DNA from: an uncultured Sulfurovum sp.
GTDB lineage: Bacteria; Campylobacterota; Campylobacteria; Campylobacterales; Sulfurovaceae
Assembly: GCA_902727855.1 (NCBI GenBank)
Contig: CACVAS010000020.1
Span: 62,001 to 126,000, forward strand
DNA: 64,000 nt
Reading direction: 5' to 3'
Made by a program: the position numbers and the translations under genes
In this document: piece after piece, positions 8,318-17,095 of the stretch
How the letters are laid out: each line of letters opens with the position of its first letter
How positions within the stretch are numbered: the stretch's first letter is position 1
Notes under the pieces: model-generated
Told to the model about the DNA's origin: nothing
The model's input: the letters and a program-made list of their open reading frames with translations, nothing else
Database searches by the model: none

Positions 8318-9733
8318 TTATTCATTTCCTAACTCTTGCCAAATATAATTTACAATAGACTGATAATTATTGGTAATGATAGGATTAATTGTATTTGGTA
8401 TAGAAAAATTCTGTGGTGCTAAATTAGCATACATTCCCATATAAGTGATAAGCGCTGATAAAAAGTAAAGTGTTGGTCTACCATGTGGAGCATTATCTTC
8501 ATAAAGTTGTGAAGGTAAAATTTGATTGGCTGACGTATTGGTTAGTACCTTACTTAAAATTGTTCCAACATCAATCATCCTAATATTGATATTTGGTCTA
8601 GCAGTTTTGAGGGCTAAAATATATGCATCCCACCATGTAAGCCATGCTCCTTGTGTATAAGTATTATACTCTGAAAATTTAATAGGTGTAGGCGGAAAAG
8701 ACTCAGCATATGAACCCATATCTGGCCAATTTTGGTAGATAATGATATCAGCATTAGGTACTTGAGATGCTATCCAATCTATAACTTCAAGAGTTACTTC
8801 CACAGGGGTACGTGTATCTCCATCCCATGCATAAGGTTGACCATTAACTGGTTCCCATTGTATAAAATTAGCAGGGGTAAGCATTACTGTCGTAAAACCA
8901 GCATCTGCAAAAGATATACTTGATTCTGAATCCCATACATGTGGGACATCATTAAAGTGCCATTGGCTTTCTGGAGGTAGTGTATTTGCATGTGTTGGCA
9001 TAAATCCATATTGTCCATCAACTGCATAAGTATTGCCATCTGCTTGAGCTAAGTGATAAAGCCAATGTGGTACACCTAATTCATTTGAAGCTGGTTGGTT
9101 TTGGGCATGTTCATGATTAATAAGACTATGTCCAAAAATATAGTTTTTAACATCTTTAGTATACATATCTTCTGGGCTAGTTATATTGGTTTCTCCCCAA
9201 GAGTAGGTTACATTTGCTTCACCAGCCTCATAGCCAAAAACTTTCATTACTAACACTTCTGCCGTTTTGGGTGTCACTGTAATATACTCATGGCCTTGTT
9301 TACCGTTCGTACCATTATAACCTGACCATGTTATATTCATATCATTATATAAGATACTTTGCTTAATTGGTCCAGAAAGTAATCCAGTAGGTTGCCATGA
9401 AACAATTGCAGTACCATCTTGACTATAAAGTTGTATATCTAAATCTGATGATGATTTTAAATGTATCTCTAGATTCTGTACATTTGGAGGGATTGTTCCT
9501 ACTAAGCTAATATCATTTTCACGTAATGTTTGTACAAACATACCATTACCATCTGTATTTTGTTCACAATTGTCTTTACCAGTCCAGCTGTAGTTCACGG
9601 TAGCATAACCAGAACGATAGCCAAATGCTTTCATTGTCATAGCCTCAGGCGTACTTCCATGAACTGTAATAAACTCATGTCCTTTATTTCCATTTGTACC
9701 ATTGTATCCACTATAAGTAATATTAACATCCAT
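8318..9733 (-). CDS. Secreted SGNH-hydrolase-like protein, downstream part of a split gene
   Basis: This is the C-terminal part of a gene cut by the TGA at 9806-9808. It holds the end of one beta-sandwich repeat and a complete second repeat of about 110 residues (both share VNITYSGY/MNITWSGY-GTNG-GHE-ITV). A C-terminal domain of about 290 residues has IFGHSLINHE (GxSL, SGNH block I-like) and DNAPHGRPTLYFL (Asp-x-x-His, block V-like), so a secreted esterase or carbohydrate deacetylase is possible. The ATG at 9733 has no good Shine-Dalgarno and starts in mid-domain, so independent translation is doubtful. Confidence 0.65.
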   Translation of the reverse strand: MDVNITYSGYNGTNGNKGHEFITVHGSTPEAMTMKAFGYRSGYATVNYSWTGKDNCEQNTDGNGMFVQTLRENDISLVGTIPPNVQNLEIHLKSSSDLDIQLYSQDGTAIVSWQPTGLLSGPIKQSILYNDMNITWSGYNGTNGKQGHEYITVTPKTAEVLVMKVFGYEAGEANVTYSWGETNITSPEDMYTKDVKNYIFGHSLINHEHAQNQPASNELGVPHWLYHLAQADGNTYAVDGQYGFMPTHANTLPPESQWHFNDVPHVWDSESSISFADAGFTTVMLTPANFIQWEPVNGQPYAWDGDTRTPVEVTLEVIDWIASQVPNADIIIYQNWPDMGSYAESFPPTPIKFSEYNTYTQGAWLTWWDAYILALKTARPNINIRMIDVGTILSKVLTNTSANQILPSQLYEDNAPHGRPTLYFLSALITYMGMYANLAPQNFSIPNTINPIITNNYQSIVNYIWQELGNE

Positions 9734-9805
9734 ATAGAGCTTACGTTTTATATCATAGTGATTATGTATCCCATAAGGCCAATGTACAATTTTATCATGA
9801 TTCTC

Positions 9806-10027
9806 TCAATATAGACGTATGTCCACATCATTTTCTGAAATGAGTTTAATGTCTAATCCTTGAATCCCTTCTGGTATACTACCCACAGTCACAGAATTTT
9901 CATAGTCATTATTATAATGTTCAATTTCTTGTTCAAAGGTACCAGAACCTGAACACTCTCCAAAATTAAAATTGGCACAAATATCTGTCACTAATATTAT
10001 GCTACTTAATAATATTATCTTTATCAT
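9806..10027 (-). pseudogene. N-terminal part of the split SGNH-like secreted protein
   Basis: It encodes a signal peptide (MIKIILLSSIILVTDICA) and the start of the first beta-sandwich repeat (VGSIPEGIQGLDIKL...DVDIRLY), then stops at TGA 9806-9808. The frame continues open through 24 codons straight into the ATG at 9733. Aligned with the second repeat (DIQLYSQDGTAIVSW), the TGA sits where that repeat has Ser, so one base change (TCA to TGA) explains it. The gene was therefore one of 569 codons (8318-10027). A sequencing error is the main alternative. Confidence 0.7.
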
Positions 10028-10168
10028 GATACACCCCTTTTTATCAAAAATTAAAATGTACTACAATAATATTTAGATATATATTAAATCATAGTGCCAC
10101 AACCAATGATAGCAAATGTAAATAAATTCATAGATAAGGGAAAGTATTATCAACTACATTATATACAC

Positions 10169-11200
10169 TTAATCTAATGCTTTTTCTGCAGCAATAAGTG
10201 CGACAACACCATGGTACATCTCTTCAACTGCTTGAACTTCTGTAACACCTAGCCTACGTGCATTACTGATGTCAAATATATGCCCTTTACTTTGCGTATG
10301 TTCTCCATCTATCCCTCTTATTTGTAAATGATACTGCTTGGTAATGGCCGTAAACTTGTCCATACGATTTGAAAGATTTGGTAATGCGATATGTACACTT
10401 GCTCGCATGGCAGTACCCAAATTTGTAGGACAAGAAGTAATGTAGCCTAATTTTTCACTGTATGAAAATGTTAATCTTGATTCCATGCGTTTTATGGCAG
10501 TTACTAATCTTGTAAATACCTCTTTTATATCGCCACCTTCTTGCATAGAAATAATACGTAACTGATCTTCTTCATTAACCCAAACAAGAAATGTTTTGTT
10601 TATATTATGATAGATGCCTCGTCCTTTGGGCCAATCTCTATTGAGTCCAGCATATTCTAAAAACCTGTCACCCTCTTTAAACAAGAAGTGATCTTTGATA
10701 AGTCTGTTTTGTACATCTTTACTCATACCGTCTAATGCGTAGTATTCTCCGGCCAACTCACCCTCAAGTAATGACAAGGCGTCTACAACCATAGCTTCCA
10801 ATCTGTTTCGTTCTTCTTTACTTATGGCTGCGCCTAAAGGCATATTTTCAAGATTTCTACCTACCCTAATACGTGTAGATAGAATATACATTCCCTCTTT
10901 ATCTGGATTGGGTGTATCTAAATCTTCTGGATTCATATTACTTTTGTGTAGTGAGGATGTTGTAAAACCATGATATGACTCAATAATAGGAGATATAAGT
11001 AGACTAAATGTGCTGTAAGACTCTTTGTCTCCAGCATACACACCTATTTCACTGTCATCATTGTTTAATCCTGAGTGTATTAACCGCTCAAGACCATAAC
11101 CTAAAGAGGTTTTTTTATCTTTAATTGTCTCAAACACTTCTTTGGTAAGGTATTTTTTAGCTAAAGAGTTATTCTCTTTGGAAAATAGCGGATAATTCAT
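10169..11200 (-). CDS. Phosphagen (guanidino) kinase, arginine kinase-like
   Basis: The enzyme would move phosphate between ATP and a guanidino compound such as arginine, buffering ATP. Both domains are present: the small N-terminal helical domain (GVYAGDKESYSTF, ISPIIESYHGF) and the ATP-guanido catalytic domain, with STRIRVGRNL (nucleotide-binding arginines), LVWVNEEDQLRIISMQEGGD and CPTNLGT, whose catalytic Cys is residue 257. The length of 343 aa and the N-domain separate it from the bacterial protein-arginine kinase McsB. The substrate is not certain. Its ATG overlaps the pepD stop by 4 nt, so the two are co-translated. Confidence 0.9.
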   Translation of the reverse strand: MNYPLFSKENNSLAKKYLTKEVFETIKDKKTSLGYGLERLIHSGLNNDDSEIGVYAGDKESYSTFSLLISPIIESYHGFTTSSLHKSNMNPEDLDTPNPDKEGMYILSTRIRVGRNLENMPLGAAISKEERNRLEAMVVDALSLLEGELAGEYYALDGMSKDVQNRLIKDHFLFKEGDRFLEYAGLNRDWPKGRGIYHNINKTFLVWVNEEDQLRIISMQEGGDIKEVFTRLVTAIKRMESRLTFSYSEKLGYITSCPTNLGTAMRASVHIALPNLSNRMDKFTAITKQYHLQIRGIDGEHTQSKGHIFDISNARRLGVTEVQAVEEMYHGVVALIAAEKALD

Positions 11201-12480
11201 TTTACCTCTCCTATGTTTTGAATGATACCTTTCAATACCTCATAGGTTCTCTCTACAGAAAGTAAGTCTACCTCTTCACGCGTAGAATGAGGATACCTTA
11301 TAGTAGGTCCAATAGAAGCGAACTTCATGGAGGGGTACTTCTCTGCAATGACGCCACACTCCAACCCCGCATGAATTGCCATCATCTTTGTATGCCCAAA
11401 TACTGCTTTCATCTCTTCACTCACTAAATTAGTAAATGATGAAATATCAGGTTTCCATGCTGGGTACTTGTCTTCTACTTGTACCTCAAAACTATAGTTT
11501 TCAAATAGATTCACTGTCTCAGAAGTGAGTAGCTCTAACGCCTCTGCTCCCATGGCACGTGCAGAGGTTTCTATTTTGACACCACCTTTTTCGTCAGCTG
11601 TGATGATGGCAAGGTTGATGCTTATATCAGGAATACCAAGTGCATCATTGGTGGCATGTACACCATGTTTAAATGTATCTATAAGTTCTATTATTTTAGC
11701 ACCCTCTTTTAAAACTTTTGGCTCCTCTTTTAAGACTCTAGTGGTTACATCTGTAGCATTCGTTAAAGGTTTTTCACTTCTTACTATGGCTACTGCATTT
11801 GCAGGTATGGAGTTACGTCTTTCTCCTGCATATATACTTGCAAGCTGTGTAACGCCATTTTTTGCTAGATAAGCTCCAAGTACTTTGATTGCAGAGTCTA
11901 TCCCTTTGTCTATATCTACGCCGGAGTGTCCACCTACTAGTCCTTTAACTGCCACTTCATAACAAGATCCCTTGCCCTCTACATACGCATCTTGTTTAAA
12001 AGCTGTGATGTCTGCACCCCCAGCACACCCTATATAAACCTCAGCTTCATCCTCAGAGTCTAGGTTAAGCATATATTTACTTTTTAACTCAAAAGCTACT
12101 TCATTGGCGCCTATGAGTCCTATTTCTTCATCTGAAGTGAGTAAAAACTCTAACGCTAAACCCTCATCCATATTTTGCATCATCATCGCTATTGCCATGC
12201 CATTGTCTGCACCCAATGATGAGTCTTTAGCCCTCATCACACCCTCTTCAATATAGGTTTCAATCATGGGTGCTTTTCCCATACATACCATGTCATAATG
12301 TGCCTGTAAACAAAGTGTAGGGTTACCTTTATGTATATAAATATTTTTAACCTCATCAACCTCAACCTCATAGCCTCTAGTCTTAGCAAAATCTACTAAA
12401 AAGTCTAAAAGTAATTCTGCTTCTTTTGAACAGTGAGGTATCTGGGTGAGAGTTTGAAAATGGCCTATAATCTCTGACAT
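11197..12480 (-). CDS. pepD: Aminoacyl-histidine dipeptidase / M20 peptidase (PepD-like)
   Basis: This is a cytoplasmic dizinc dipeptidase of clan MH. Metal ligands are in LQAHYDMV (His and Asp), SLGADNG (bridging Asp), TSDEEIGLIG (catalytic Glu-Glu) and NLDSEDE; the dimerisation lid starts at VKGLVGGHSGVDID, and IHAGLECGVI is near the C-terminus. At 427 aa it is shorter than E. coli PepD (about 485). It is first in an operon with the phosphagen kinase, overlapping by 4 nt, which suggests a link between dipeptide turnover and the guanidino substrate. A TATAAT box lies upstream. Confidence 0.9.
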   Translation of the reverse strand: MSEIIGHFQTLTQIPHCSKEAELLLDFLVDFAKTRGYEVEVDEVKNIYIHKGNPTLCLQAHYDMVCMGKAPMIETYIEEGVMRAKDSSLGADNGMAIAMMMQNMDEGLALEFLLTSDEEIGLIGANEVAFELKSKYMLNLDSEDEAEVYIGCAGGADITAFKQDAYVEGKGSCYEVAVKGLVGGHSGVDIDKGIDSAIKVLGAYLAKNGVTQLASIYAGERRNSIPANAVAIVRSEKPLTNATDVTTRVLKEEPKVLKEGAKIIELIDTFKHGVHATNDALGIPDISINLAIITADEKGGVKIETSARAMGAEALELLTSETVNLFENYSFEVQVEDKYPAWKPDISSFTNLVSEEMKAVFGHTKMMAIHAGLECGVIAEKYPSMKFASIGPTIRYPHSTREEVDLLSVERTYEVLKGIIQNIGEVK

Positions 12481-12505
12481 AGTAAGTCCTTAGTTTTAAT
12501 TCAAA

Positions 12506-12511
12506 ATTATA
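12506..12511 (-). promoter_or_regulatory. -10 box for the pepD-phosphagen kinase operon
   Basis: On the minus strand the sequence reads TATAAT 26 bp before the pepD ATG. No obvious -35 hexamer is seen, as is common for epsilonproteobacterial sigma-70 promoters. Confidence 0.5.
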
Positions 12512-12602
12512 GTACAATTCTCGTATACAAACAATAGAACGCTCTAATTAACCGGAAGCCTAAATATAATTTTAAGAAAAGTAAAGAATTGAGGAATAAA
12601 AT

Positions 12603-12653
12603 ATGAGAAACCAAATAAGAAGTATATTTACAGTGATTACAAATGAATATTAG
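12603..12653 (+). CDS. 16-codon leader ORF overlapping the MoxR start
   Basis: The frame MRNQIRSIFTVITNEY begins with an ATG that has a strong Shine-Dalgarno (TTGAGGA, 8-nt gap). Its TAG stop (12651-12653) lies inside the first codons of the MoxR gene, whose own ATG (12643) has no Shine-Dalgarno. This layout suggests a leader peptide whose translation is coupled to the MoxR gene by re-initiation. A frameshift linking the two frames is the alternative. Confidence 0.45.
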   Translation: MRNQIRSIFTVITNEY

Positions 12654-13872
12654 TTTTTCGGACTTAGATATATACAAGGAATCCCAAATAGTCCCCTATT
12701 TAGAAGGTGAATCTGGGATAGGTAAAACAACTATCATAGAGCAGTACTCCTTGGCAAGAGTAATGGATTGTATTATTATGGGTGTTGCTTCATTAGACCA
12801 CATTGAATTTTACGGTAGAACTGTTTCAACAGATATTGTGGCTGGTATTAATGATGAGAAATATACGGTATTTAATAAGTCCATACCTAACTGGGTAGCT
12901 AGAATACTGCAAAATGATCAAAATAATAAAGAGACGCTTCTTTTTATAGATGAGCTCAACCGATCCGAACCACAAAACCTTCAAAGTTTAATGAACTTAA
13001 TACTCAAAAAAGAGTTTGGTTCTGATAGTATTAAATTACCAGACTCATTGTTTATTGTAGCTGCAGGAAACCCCATAGATGATGGTAATTATCTTGTTGA
13101 ATCACTAGATAAAGCAATGCTAAGTAGAATGGCCATCATCAAAGTAAAAACGACACTTGAGTCATGGAAAACAAACTATGCGCTAAAACATGACAGCAAG
13201 TACAATAGACAAACCATACATCCCTTAATTATTAACTACCTTGATGACAACCGTGCCGATTTTTTACTGGATGCTTGTGAAGATGATATGAGTGATCCAG
13301 GTATGGACCCAAGAAGATGGGATATGCTCTCCCGTTTACTCTATACCTATGAAAAAAATAGTGACAAAGCCACTAATTTGGTCGCACTACTTTCTACTAT
13401 ATCAAGTAAAGAAGTTGCCCCTAAGCTTGCGAGTTATATTCACCAGTCAACTGTTTTGACCTTCTCTAAAATACAAAAGCAACTTGCGACGTTTTTAATC
13501 GAAAATAACGAAAAAGACTTCACATCATATTTGCTAGGAGAAAAGAGTAATAATGCAAACTACATTGAACTCATCACATCCTTACAATCTAAGTGGGAAA
13601 ATGCCCAACCAGTGACTCAGGTAAATATCCTTACCTCTTCCTTCTATGCCTTAAAAGCTAAAAGCATCACAGATGACATATTTGCGATGATGCTTAAAAT
13701 AAGTTCAGAAGAACATATTATGTCTATCAAAATTGGTCTTGATGAGGCTGAAGAGCTTATCGATGAAGTAGATGAAAAATATGACTTAGGTATCAGTAAA
13801 AAAGTATCAGATAGTTTGGTAAAACATATTGACCAAACCAACCCATTTATAGCATCACTTATCCAATCATAA
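12643..13872 (+). CDS. MoxR-type AAA+ ATPase
   Basis: The 409-aa protein has Walker A GESGIGKTT at residues 22-30, Walker B LLFIDELNR near 103-111, sensor-1 VAAGNP, and the MoxR-like 'LDKAMLSRMAIIKV' arginine-finger segment, followed by a helical C-terminal half with GMDPRRWDMLSRLL. MoxR ATPases work with VWA-domain partners as chaperone or remodelling pairs (RavA-ViaA, NorQ-NorD, CoxD-CoxE). A VWA protein is encoded two genes downstream. The short N-terminal extension before Walker A and the leaderless ATG make the start uncertain. The cargo is unknown. Confidence 0.85.
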   Translation: MNISFSDLDIYKESQIVPYLEGESGIGKTTIIEQYSLARVMDCIIMGVASLDHIEFYGRTVSTDIVAGINDEKYTVFNKSIPNWVARILQNDQNNKETLLFIDELNRSEPQNLQSLMNLILKKEFGSDSIKLPDSLFIVAAGNPIDDGNYLVESLDKAMLSRMAIIKVKTTLESWKTNYALKHDSKYNRQTIHPLIINYLDDNRADFLLDACEDDMSDPGMDPRRWDMLSRLLYTYEKNSDKATNLVALLSTISSKEVAPKLASYIHQSTVLTFSKIQKQLATFLIENNEKDFTSYLLGEKSNNANYIELITSLQSKWENAQPVTQVNILTSSFYALKAKSITDDIFAMMLKISSEEHIMSIKIGLDEAEELIDEVDEKYDLGISKKVSDSLVKHIDQTNPFIASLIQS

Positions 13873-13881
13873 AGATATAAG

Positions 13882-15378
13882 ATGACCGAAGCATACCTTC
13901 ATAAAAAGCTCATAGAAGCGTGTGAAAATGGAAACGTCTACGATGTAAAACAATGGCTTGGTTCTGGAGCTGAGCCAAACTTCAATCTAAACATACCTAT
14001 CAACGCTTTAAATATAGCTATACAAATAGACAATCATCCCATAATTGAACTCCTTTTAGCACATGGAGCCATAGTCAAAGAGTTTGTACTTCAAAAAGCT
14101 ATAGAGAAAGATAAACACTATTTGCAGATTTTAATTCCCAATTTCAAAGATTGCAAGGATGAGGGTCTACTTATGGGAGTTCTTCAAGCTGCAATCAATA
14201 TAAGTGATTTAGCGCTTGCAAAACAAGCTATTGAGCAAGGGGCTAAACCTCAGTCTCTTTTTGTATCTGCTACACAAAATATGCGTAGTACAAAAATATT
14301 ACAGTTGCTCATTGAAAATGGTTTTAATATCCATGCTGAGAACAACATGCTCTTATCTAAATGGATGGGTTCATCTCCAATGGATGGATCAGGAAATTGG
14401 AAACCTACAAAAAATAATTTATTAGAATTTCTTTTTGACTACTACCTAGAGAAACCAAAGTCAATAGAAAACTTTAAGTCCTTGAGATTACCTGATAAAA
14501 AACGTCTGTTTCTCATAGGGCTATACAATAATAACTTGAATATCATGAAGTTTGCACTGATGATAGGAGCAGATAAAAATGAAGCACTTAACTCTGCACA
14601 TCGTCAATACAATGCCTACAAAGAAGGAGATGTTGGTAGTATTTATGCTCTCATGTATAAAAATAATATGAGTGGAAAAGTTGACTACCAAATCATTGAG
14701 TATCTCTTAAATTCAAATATAAAATTCAACAAAATAACGATTTCAAGAGCGGTATGTTTTAAATATATTGAGATCTTGAATGCACTAAGTCATATGCCAG
14801 ATTTAGTATATGCCTATGAAACAGCGTATAAATATGAAAATGATGATTTGTGTCAATACTGTATTGAAAGAGGCGTTTCTAAAGAGGCACAACACTTCGC
14901 CAAAATGAAAATCTCTGCTATCAAAGGCGATATGAAAGCGTTACGCCAAGCAGTACATGATGGTGCTGATGTAAAGATGCTTAGTATAGATATTATTGTC
15001 GAAATTATAAACGAAAACCAAGTAAAATCACTCAAATATCTTTATGACGCAGGTCTATTGCTGGATACTTCTCTTCATACATACCTAAATCAGATTATGA
15101 ACTCTCACAAAGCCTATGACACATTATCTTACCTCATTGAATTAGGACTAGATATAACCCGTGTAAAACATATGCCACTAGAGTACAAAATAAAGTATCC
15201 AGTTTTTGCTGATATGTGGGAAAAGCGATTTACTAATATCTTTGATTACACTATTTATCTGGTAAAAGATGTTCTCCCTACGTTAGAGGGAAAGAAAAAA
15301 GAAGCACTACTCAAAACAATTGCAGAGCTATCTTCATTACCTTATGTTATTAAACGCTCACAAGGAAAAATCACTTGA
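13882..15378 (+). CDS. Ankyrin-repeat protein, 498 aa
   Basis: The protein is built from degenerate ankyrin-like repeats of about 30-35 residues: KLIEACENGNVYDVKQWLGSG, ALNIAIQIDNHPIIELLLAHG, ILQLLIENGFNIHAEN, IIEYLLNSNIKF, KGDMKALRQAVHDGADV, SLKYLYDAGLLLD and LSYLIELGLDIT. There is no signal peptide or membrane segment, so it is cytoplasmic. Such solenoids bind proteins. Its place between a MoxR ATPase (9-nt gap) and a VWA protein (4-nt overlap) suggests it is an adaptor or target-recognition subunit of the complex. No enzyme motif was seen. Confidence 0.8.
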   Translation: MTEAYLHKKLIEACENGNVYDVKQWLGSGAEPNFNLNIPINALNIAIQIDNHPIIELLLAHGAIVKEFVLQKAIEKDKHYLQILIPNFKDCKDEGLLMGVLQAAINISDLALAKQAIEQGAKPQSLFVSATQNMRSTKILQLLIENGFNIHAENNMLLSKWMGSSPMDGSGNWKPTKNNLLEFLFDYYLEKPKSIENFKSLRLPDKKRLFLIGLYNNNLNIMKFALMIGADKNEALNSAHRQYNAYKEGDVGSIYALMYKNNMSGKVDYQIIEYLLNSNIKFNKITISRAVCFKYIEILNALSHMPDLVYAYETAYKYENDDLCQYCIERGVSKEAQHFAKMKISAIKGDMKALRQAVHDGADVKMLSIDIIVEIINENQVKSLKYLYDAGLLLDTSLHTYLNQIMNSHKAYDTLSYLIELGLDITRVKHMPLEYKIKYPVFADMWEKRFTNIFDYTIYLVKDVLPTLEGKKKEALLKTIAELSSLPYVIKRSQGKIT

Positions 15379-16991
15379 AGACTAATCAAAATCATCTTTA
15401 TTCAATGGAAACAGTGGAATCTATCATTGCCAATCCTGATAATAGTTGGAAAGCGATATTTAAAGAAATGATAATTTCCATGATCGCAACCAATCAAAAT
15501 GACTTACTGTGGTATGCAAATTTTCTTAGCCGCTGTGAATATGAATTTCACTTTAATGAATCATTTTCATCAGCGGTCTATTTTAATGGAAAAAATTTTG
15601 TCATTGTTATCAATCCTGTCATTCTAGGCGTGATTCATAAAGACCAAATCATTGCTATATTTAAACATAGTGCAGGACATATTATCAATCACCATTTTAG
15701 TCGAGGAAACTATGATGACAGTATAGATAAAAAGATTATTGAAACGGCGAAAGATATAGTCATTAATGGTCATAGAGAGTTTCCCTATATTAAAGATTTA
15801 CCTGGGACAGGCAACTATAAAGATTCTCCTATTCAAGCGCTTGTGTATCAGACTTTAACTGACAAATATGGTATTGAAGACTATGAAGTGGGTAGAGAAT
15901 TTGAATACTATGTAGCATTAATCATAGACTCTCAAGAAAAAGATATAGATGAAAATGATCAATCGTGTACTAATGACTTAGAAGAAGATTTCAATTATGA
16001 GACCAGTATCCAATCAGATGCTTCAGATGATACAGAGGTAAACAGTGAGTCATTTGAAAATGGCGAAGAAGCTGAGTCTAATGATGAAACAAATATGCAA
16101 CCACAATCCTCAAATGATGATACAGAGGTAAATAGCGAGTCATCCGAAAATGGCGAAGAAGATGAGTCTAACGATGAAACAGATGTTCAATCAACTTCTT
16201 TATCTGAAAAAACACTTGAAGCATTAAATAAGGGTGAATGCAGCATAGATAACCATGAATTTGGTGAACAACTTCAAGAAGCCATTGGTTTGGATGATAA
16301 TGTATTAGACGCTTTCATGGATACTACACTAAAAGAGATGATAGAGGATTCAACAAATTTTGCACGAGGATTTACCCCTAGCGAAGCTATTGAAGCACTA
16401 CGTTCAATTGAAAAAAGAAAGTCACATAAAGACTGGAAAAAAATATTTAGCAAAAAGATGCGAAACTTTCTGACTAATTCTATGCGCTATAGAGAACCAA
16501 ATAAATCAAGACAACACCCTATGTATCCAGATGATTTAGATTTGTATGGCTACAGTCCTGGTAAAAAACCTAAACTTGGTGTAGTACTTGATGTTTCAGG
16601 ATCAGTTGATGATACACTCCTCGTAGCCTTGATGTCTGAAGTCCAAGCAATTCAGCGTAAATATGCTATTAAAAATGTCACGTTAGTACAAGTAGACACT
16701 GAGATAAAAAGTATAGAAAAATTTGGCGTTCGTGATAAATGCATACTCAGACATGGTGGTGGGGGAACCATCATGGAACCAGGCTTTAATGCCCTATTAC
16801 GTCAGCCAAGTCGTGAGATACCCAATATCATCATATGCGCTACAGATGGAGATATAGAGACAACATTCAAAAATCTTAAAGTTCCAAGTAACGTGCAAGT
16901 CATTTGGCTTATTAACCAAGAAGGTAGACTATCATTTGATACAAGTACATACCCAAAACAGCAAATGCATGTCATTAAATTTTCGCTCTAA
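15375..16991 (+). CDS. VWA-like / DUF2201-type putative metallopeptidase protein, 538 aa
   Basis: The N-terminal domain (to about residue 200) resembles the DUF2201 metallopeptidase-like domain, but the expected HExxH reads HSAGH (residues 97-101), so the catalytic Glu is replaced by Ser. A very acidic linker with a 30-residue tandem duplication follows. The C-terminal VWA-like domain has a MIDAS motif (LDVSGSVDD) and RHGGGGT, ending near FDTSTYPKQQMHVI. The start is TTG at 15375, preceded by AAGGAAAA and overlapping the ankyrin gene stop as TTGA; an ATG ten codons later lacks a Shine-Dalgarno. It is probably the VWA partner of the MoxR ATPase. Confidence 0.82.
   Translation: MKTNQNHLYSMETVESIIANPDNSWKAIFKEMIISMIATNQNDLLWYANFLSRCEYEFHFNESFSSAVYFNGKNFVIVINPVILGVIHKDQIIAIFKHSAGHIINHHFSRGNYDDSIDKKIIETAKDIVINGHREFPYIKDLPGTGNYKDSPIQALVYQTLTDKYGIEDYEVGREFEYYVALIIDSQEKDIDENDQSCTNDLEEDFNYETSIQSDASDDTEVNSESFENGEEAESNDETNMQPQSSNDDTEVNSESSENGEEDESNDETDVQSTSLSEKTLEALNKGECSIDNHEFGEQLQEAIGLDDNVLDAFMDTTLKEMIEDSTNFARGFTPSEAIEALRSIEKRKSHKDWKKIFSKKMRNFLTNSMRYREPNKSRQHPMYPDDLDLYGYSPGKKPKLGVVLDVSGSVDDTLLVALMSEVQAIQRKYAIKNVTLVQVDTEIKSIEKFGVRDKCILRHGGGGTIMEPGFNALLRQPSREIPNIIICATDGDIETTFKNLKVPSNVQVIWLINQEGRLSFDTSTYPKQQMHVIKFSL
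16026..16205 (+). repeat. Two tandem 90-bp repeats in the VWA gene
   Basis: Copies 16026-16115 and 16116-16205 both begin GATGATACAGAGGTAAA and encode DDTEVNSES.ENGEE.ESNDET with few changes. The period is exactly 30 codons, so the acidic linker can change length without breaking the frame. Confidence 0.9.
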
Positions 16992-17061
16992 AAATTGAAA
17001 TAAACCCAAAATGTCAACATGTCAAAACCTACAAAGAGATTTATAGTACGATAAAGTTAGT

Positions 17062-17067
17062 TATAAT
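17062..17067 (+). promoter_or_regulatory. -10 box upstream of the 73-aa membrane protein gene
   Basis: TATAAT lies 28 bp before the ATG at 17096. A strong ribosome-binding site (AGGAG, 6-nt gap) follows. No clear -35 is visible. Confidence 0.5.
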
Positions 17068-17095
17068 ACAGCCAATTAAAAACTAGGAGTATACT

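Noticed and set aside
9806..9808. TGA as selenocysteine or as a reassigned sense codon
   Set aside because: The paralogous repeat has Ser, not Cys, at this position, no SECIS-like hairpin is evident just downstream, and other genes in the window use TGA as a normal stop (hisD's neighbour, the ankyrin gene).
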